Shown one piece after another: positions 59,990 through 64,000 of a stretch of 64,000 nucleotides of DNA (within the stretch, counting starts at the first letter, position 1; every line of letters starts with the position of its first letter). The stretch spans positions 5,018,250 to 5,082,249 of the forward strand of contig NC_030859.1 of NCBI RefSeq assembly GCF_000208745.1. Reading direction: 5' to 3'. A model generated the notes under the pieces. That model made no database searches, was not told where the DNA came from, and was given only the letters and a program-made list of their open reading frames with translations. Made by a program: the position numbers and the translations under genes. Origin of the DNA: Theobroma cacao. Its lineage: Eukaryota; Streptophyta; Magnoliopsida; Malvales; Malvaceae.

Positions 59990-61200
59990 CCTGGAAAGGG
60001 AACAACAATAATGGAAGGGGGTTGGGTTTTAATTTTGTTGGAAGGGGTGGGTTCCCTTTGCTCTCCCCCTTCTGTTAAAAAAAAAGGTTCCTTTCTTTGA
60101 ACAAGATGTCTTGCTTTGCTTGTTAATTCGAAAGCACATAACAAACTTAGGAGGTTGCAAATCCTTGGAAAATGTGAAGTGATTTATATAATAAGTATCC
60201 AAAAAATGTCATGATGTCGACAAGGAATAATTTAAACAACAAAAAAATAACCTTTTTTTTTGTTTTTTTTCTCTTTCTTTCCTGTTGGTTAATCTAATCA
60301 GAAGAGAAGGAAAAAAGGGTAGAAAAGAAAACTGCGGCCATAATGGGAGCAAGAGAAAGCAGAGAAAGAAGAATAACCTTCTCCGTACTCTCTCCTTTTC
60401 CCCTGTTTTCCCTCTTGCAGACTCCCTTAGTTACTCACATTCCTACCTTGCTCCTCAATCATTCTAAGACAAAGAGATAATGATAAGGAAAAAAAATATT
60501 AACTCTCAAAAAGGGTTAATCTAGGAAGAAAGAAAGAGAAGGCAGACAGGGAGCTTATCCAAAATGCTGAAAGCCCTTTTCTTTATCTTCCTCCTTTCCT
60601 TCTTCCCTTAAGACTAAGTTGATCTTTTGCCTTTTGTTTGAGGATTGAGATTCTTTACGGAGGTAAGGGTTTGTAAGTATCTATGGTTCCTTATTTTACC
60701 AAATAAGCAAACCAGCCCACGAGTGTGGACAGAACAGAAGAAGCCCTGTTGGAAAAATGTCACTGTTCCCTGTTGCAAAAAATATTTGGTGACAGAGAAA
60801 AGAAAAAAAAAGAGGTTTAGATTAGATCTTAATCAAAGATTCAAAGACTGCACCTCCTTTCAACTGGCCTTTGCGTTACAACTTCTTTTTGATTCAGTTA
60901 AAATCGGAGGCTTTGGCTTTGGCTTTGGGTCTCATGGAAAGTTCTCTTTCCAAAGATGAAGATAAACCACCTTCTTTGCCTTTTGATTACAGATGGTTTA
61001 TAAGGATTTGTAATAGGATGCAATACTGAGTCAAACCCAAATCTCGCTTGGGAGTCGAGCTCCAGTAACGAGTCCAAACGAGTTTGAGTTATACAACACT
61101 TAGCCAAATCTCTTTTCCTTCTCTAAATTTCAGTCTTTGTTTCATTGGATTTGGATTTGTATGGTTGAATACAATTTGGGTTATGAAGCTTTAAAGTTGT
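59990..61200 (-). promoter_or_regulatory. Upstream region of the pectate lyase gene
   Basis: This holds the putative 5' UTR and promoter on the minus strand. Several purine/pyrimidine runs (60071-60085, 60245-60270) and a small GGCTTTxG repeat at 60908-60929 are visible. I could not choose a single TATA element. Confidence 0.35.
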
Positions 61201-64000
61201 GCTTTTAATATCTGAAATTTGGGGTTTCTCTAATTGTTCCCATTTCCCCTTTAAACAAGAGAATTTTGGGATTTATTTTGATTGCATATTGATAATATTT
61301 TTTTCTGTTATTTAACAATAATGATGAATTGATGTAGTAGCGATATGATTACTACCATTTTATTCTTATCTTTAATGTCTTGCAAAAATCACATGTAATT
61401 AAATCATGGCCTTTTCTACGTCATATGGGCCTTTTTATTTGCTACATGTATAAGTCCATTCAATTAAGAGGTTTTTGTTTTTAATATGCTTTTTAAGCTT
61501 TCAACTACTATTTATAGTAATTAATGATTAATGTGATGGTTTTCAATGTATTAATTGAAAATATTATTTAATATAGCAGAAATATATAATGTACCGCTTA
61601 TTCGCATCCACGTGTAGTACCCTTAATAAGTATTATTTAAAATATTCTTTAGCAAAATCCTTAATAATCACATATATTTAGCAATAATCATTATTTAATT
61701 TAAATTTTTTTTTTAAATGCCAAACCCATGAGGAAAACCTAGACAAATTAGAACCATGCTGGTTTTAAGTCGGTCTCGTTGTCAACTTAAACGGTGATTT
61801 TGAAACCTCATGTTTCATGCAAGGTGTTCTCATATAACTCGTGGTGTTAATTAGGCAGTCAAACTTGCAAATGGCCAAAATAATCATGACTTACTGATGA
61901 ACTAATTCACTTAAGTGGTAACTTTGTCTCTCTACCTAAGTAGTGATTATTTATTCAAATTTTACCGGCAATCTCTTTCGAAGTAGAGATGTCAATGAAT
62001 ATTTTATAATCAAGTGTCTTACATTATTCGATCTGATCAATTAAGATTAGAGTTTAATATAATCAGGTCTAATAGTAAAGCTACCACCTATCACAAGTTC
62101 ATATAGTGGTTTTAGGTTAACTTGGTAATTAGTATTTCCGTGTCTTAATCGTGACAATTAAGATATGACACACGATAAAGTTAAACACAAACACGACACA
62201 AATAACTATTTGTGTTAATATTTAAAACACATACACAATTATGTTTCATAACCGTGTAACATGACACGATTAATACGTTAAAATTTTTTATATGACACGA
62301 CACTATTAATAAACAGAATTAAACAAGTAACCTAATTTTTTTCTTAACACGTTTAATACGATTAATTTAAAATATTTAAAATTAAATATAATTTTATTAT
62401 TTAAATTTAAAATCAATAATTATAAAAAAATTATAACAAAATAATAATAACATCAAATATAATAAAATTTAATATAAATAATATACATAAAATTCATTAT
62501 TATACTAATAAAATTCATCATTAACATTAAACGTGTCACTTATACATGTTTAATCATGATAACATGATTAATATGATTAATTAAATGTGTTAATCCTATT
62601 TGACATTGTTAAGATACGAAACATGATAAAACTAAACTCAAACTTATTTAACTTCATATCTTTTCGTGACGTGTTATCATGTCTAAAATTATCAGATCTA
62701 ATTTTGGGATATCCAAACCTGATTATAATTAATAATTTTTAATATTACATTATAGTTTTTATATATATTTGTTTATAAATTCATTATAATTAGTGTAATA
62801 ATTACTAAAATTCATTAACTGTTCTAAGTATAATTTTAAAACTTTAATTTACTTCTTTATGAACTAACTTTAATTTGTTAATGTAATTTTTGTTTGATGA
62901 CATATACACATAAAATTATTTTAATTGAGTATTGAACGAGTATGGGTTTTAATGAGAAGTGTCTAAGATATCCAAGCAAGGGTTCGAACAGTAATTCAAA
63001 AACTTAATCATGTATTTATAAAATCAAATTTCTTATCAAATAATAATGTTCAGATTAAGATATTTCAAAAGTATCGAGTAACTTATCCATTAAAATTATT
63101 TATCATTTTCATCAAAAAGAAGTCTTGAGTTTGAGCTAATCAATAATAATACGAGTAGAAAGCGATTGGACAAATCCATGAAAATTTTATCTATAAATTT
63201 AGAAAACTTTTATAATAATGATTAAACCGTAAGAAAGTGTAGAAACATAACAACGAAAAAGAAGTCCACTTGCACAAATCTTGTTTATTAAGTTAGATAG
63301 TTATATGGTATGTTTTTAATAATGTTAAATAGCTAGCTTCAATTGGACCATTGAGAAAATTTTATGCACTTCATGATTAGAGTTATACAGCAGACCAATT
63401 TTTTTTTAGAAAAAAAAAAGAAAAAATGTTAATTTTCAACTAGTAACTATTGTGCTCATTGATTTTTCGATCAGTTCTTTCTGTAATTGGCAACCCAAGA
63501 TTCAAATCTCACCGCTGTTTCCAGTGATGATCCAAGGCTAACCTATTGACAATATTTCTAAGTTTTCTTTACATTTCTCTCTATATAATATAGAAAAAAT
63601 ATTTTTCTAAAATTTGCAAAGTAGGTAGGGAATTTCCCAATTCCTCCTTACCTCTCTCTGTTGCTAGTTGCTTGTATTTATCACAAAATGCAGAAACCTT
63701 CTCACAGACATTGCAAATTAGAACAATGCATTTTGTCATGCTATTTTTCTTATTTTTGAAACAAAAAAATGGAAAAACAAACATTGGTAATCTTCAAGTG
63801 GTTAATATACTTAATTCCAATGGTTTAAAATCTTAGAATCAGCCATTAAAAATTTAAAATTCTAATTTAGAAGTATCCCGTTCGAATCATGGAGTAAGCA
63901 TTATCTCAAAAAATATACATTAGAATTGAATTTTCCCCCATAACTCTATTTAAATACTGAAAAAAAAAAGTATTATCCTTAATGGGTGAGAAAGAGCCGG
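61200..64000. other. AT-rich intergenic region, right end
   Basis: No gene is supported. The part 62130-62690 is full of short words such as ACACGATTAA, GTGTCATG and CGTGACG in both orientations, suggesting an old dispersed repeat with inverted ends (TCGTGACAATTAAGATATGA at 62147 and ATATCTTTTCGTGACGTGTT at 62657). The last kilobase shows only short random frames. Confidence 0.45.

Overview
The window is nuclear DNA from a flowering plant, almost certainly a eudicot. It is AT-rich, its genes have GT-AG introns, and it carries plant-type LTR retrotransposons, an endogenous plant pararetrovirus and several plant-specific genes. I cannot fix the species from sequence alone; the gene set would suit a rosid, but that is a guess.

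The first ~25 kb is repeat-rich and holds no convincing host gene. From left to right: the edge of a minus-strand LTR (to ~1070); two long LTR-like copies (~1288-2875 and ~5109-7830) with ~500-base purine-only tracts; between them, two tandem-repeat blocks that look like the 3' UTR of a Tat/Ogre-like element; a Copia remnant with its 3' LTR (7860-9824); a Copia LTR piece (10181-10445); a decayed caulimovirid provirus with an internal inversion (10440-14815); the 3' end and 1.4-kb LTR of another Copia element (14848-16569); a frameshifted MULE transposase relic (~17150-17440); and a 3.6-kb tandem array of ~754-bp units (17680-21240).

From 25.5 kb the window becomes genic. Four genes can be modelled exon by exon: an intronless nodulin-like/MFS transporter (25575-27350, +); a seven-coding-exon UMP-CMP kinase (29559-31285, +); a 19-exon KTF1/SPT5-like factor of RNA-directed DNA methylation, 1504 residues (41070-51692, +); and a five-exon pectate lyase with a signal peptide and a possible GPI-anchor tail (59989 back to 53881, -). 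A tRNA-Lys(UUU) gene lies between the last two, at 52707-52779.

The genes do not form a functional cluster: they cover membrane transport, pyrimidine nucleotide supply, small-RNA-guided chromatin silencing and cell-wall pectin breakdown. The closest thing to a local story is that a KTF1-type gene, which acts in silencing repeats, carries a 1.1-kb fold-back element in its own intron 14 and sits on the same segment as a heavily inactivated retroelement and pararetrovirus field. The observations most worth a second look are that fold-back element, the inverted provirus, the 754-bp array, the optional C-terminal exon of the pectate lyase, and a possible prenylation box at the end of the UMP-CMP kinase.
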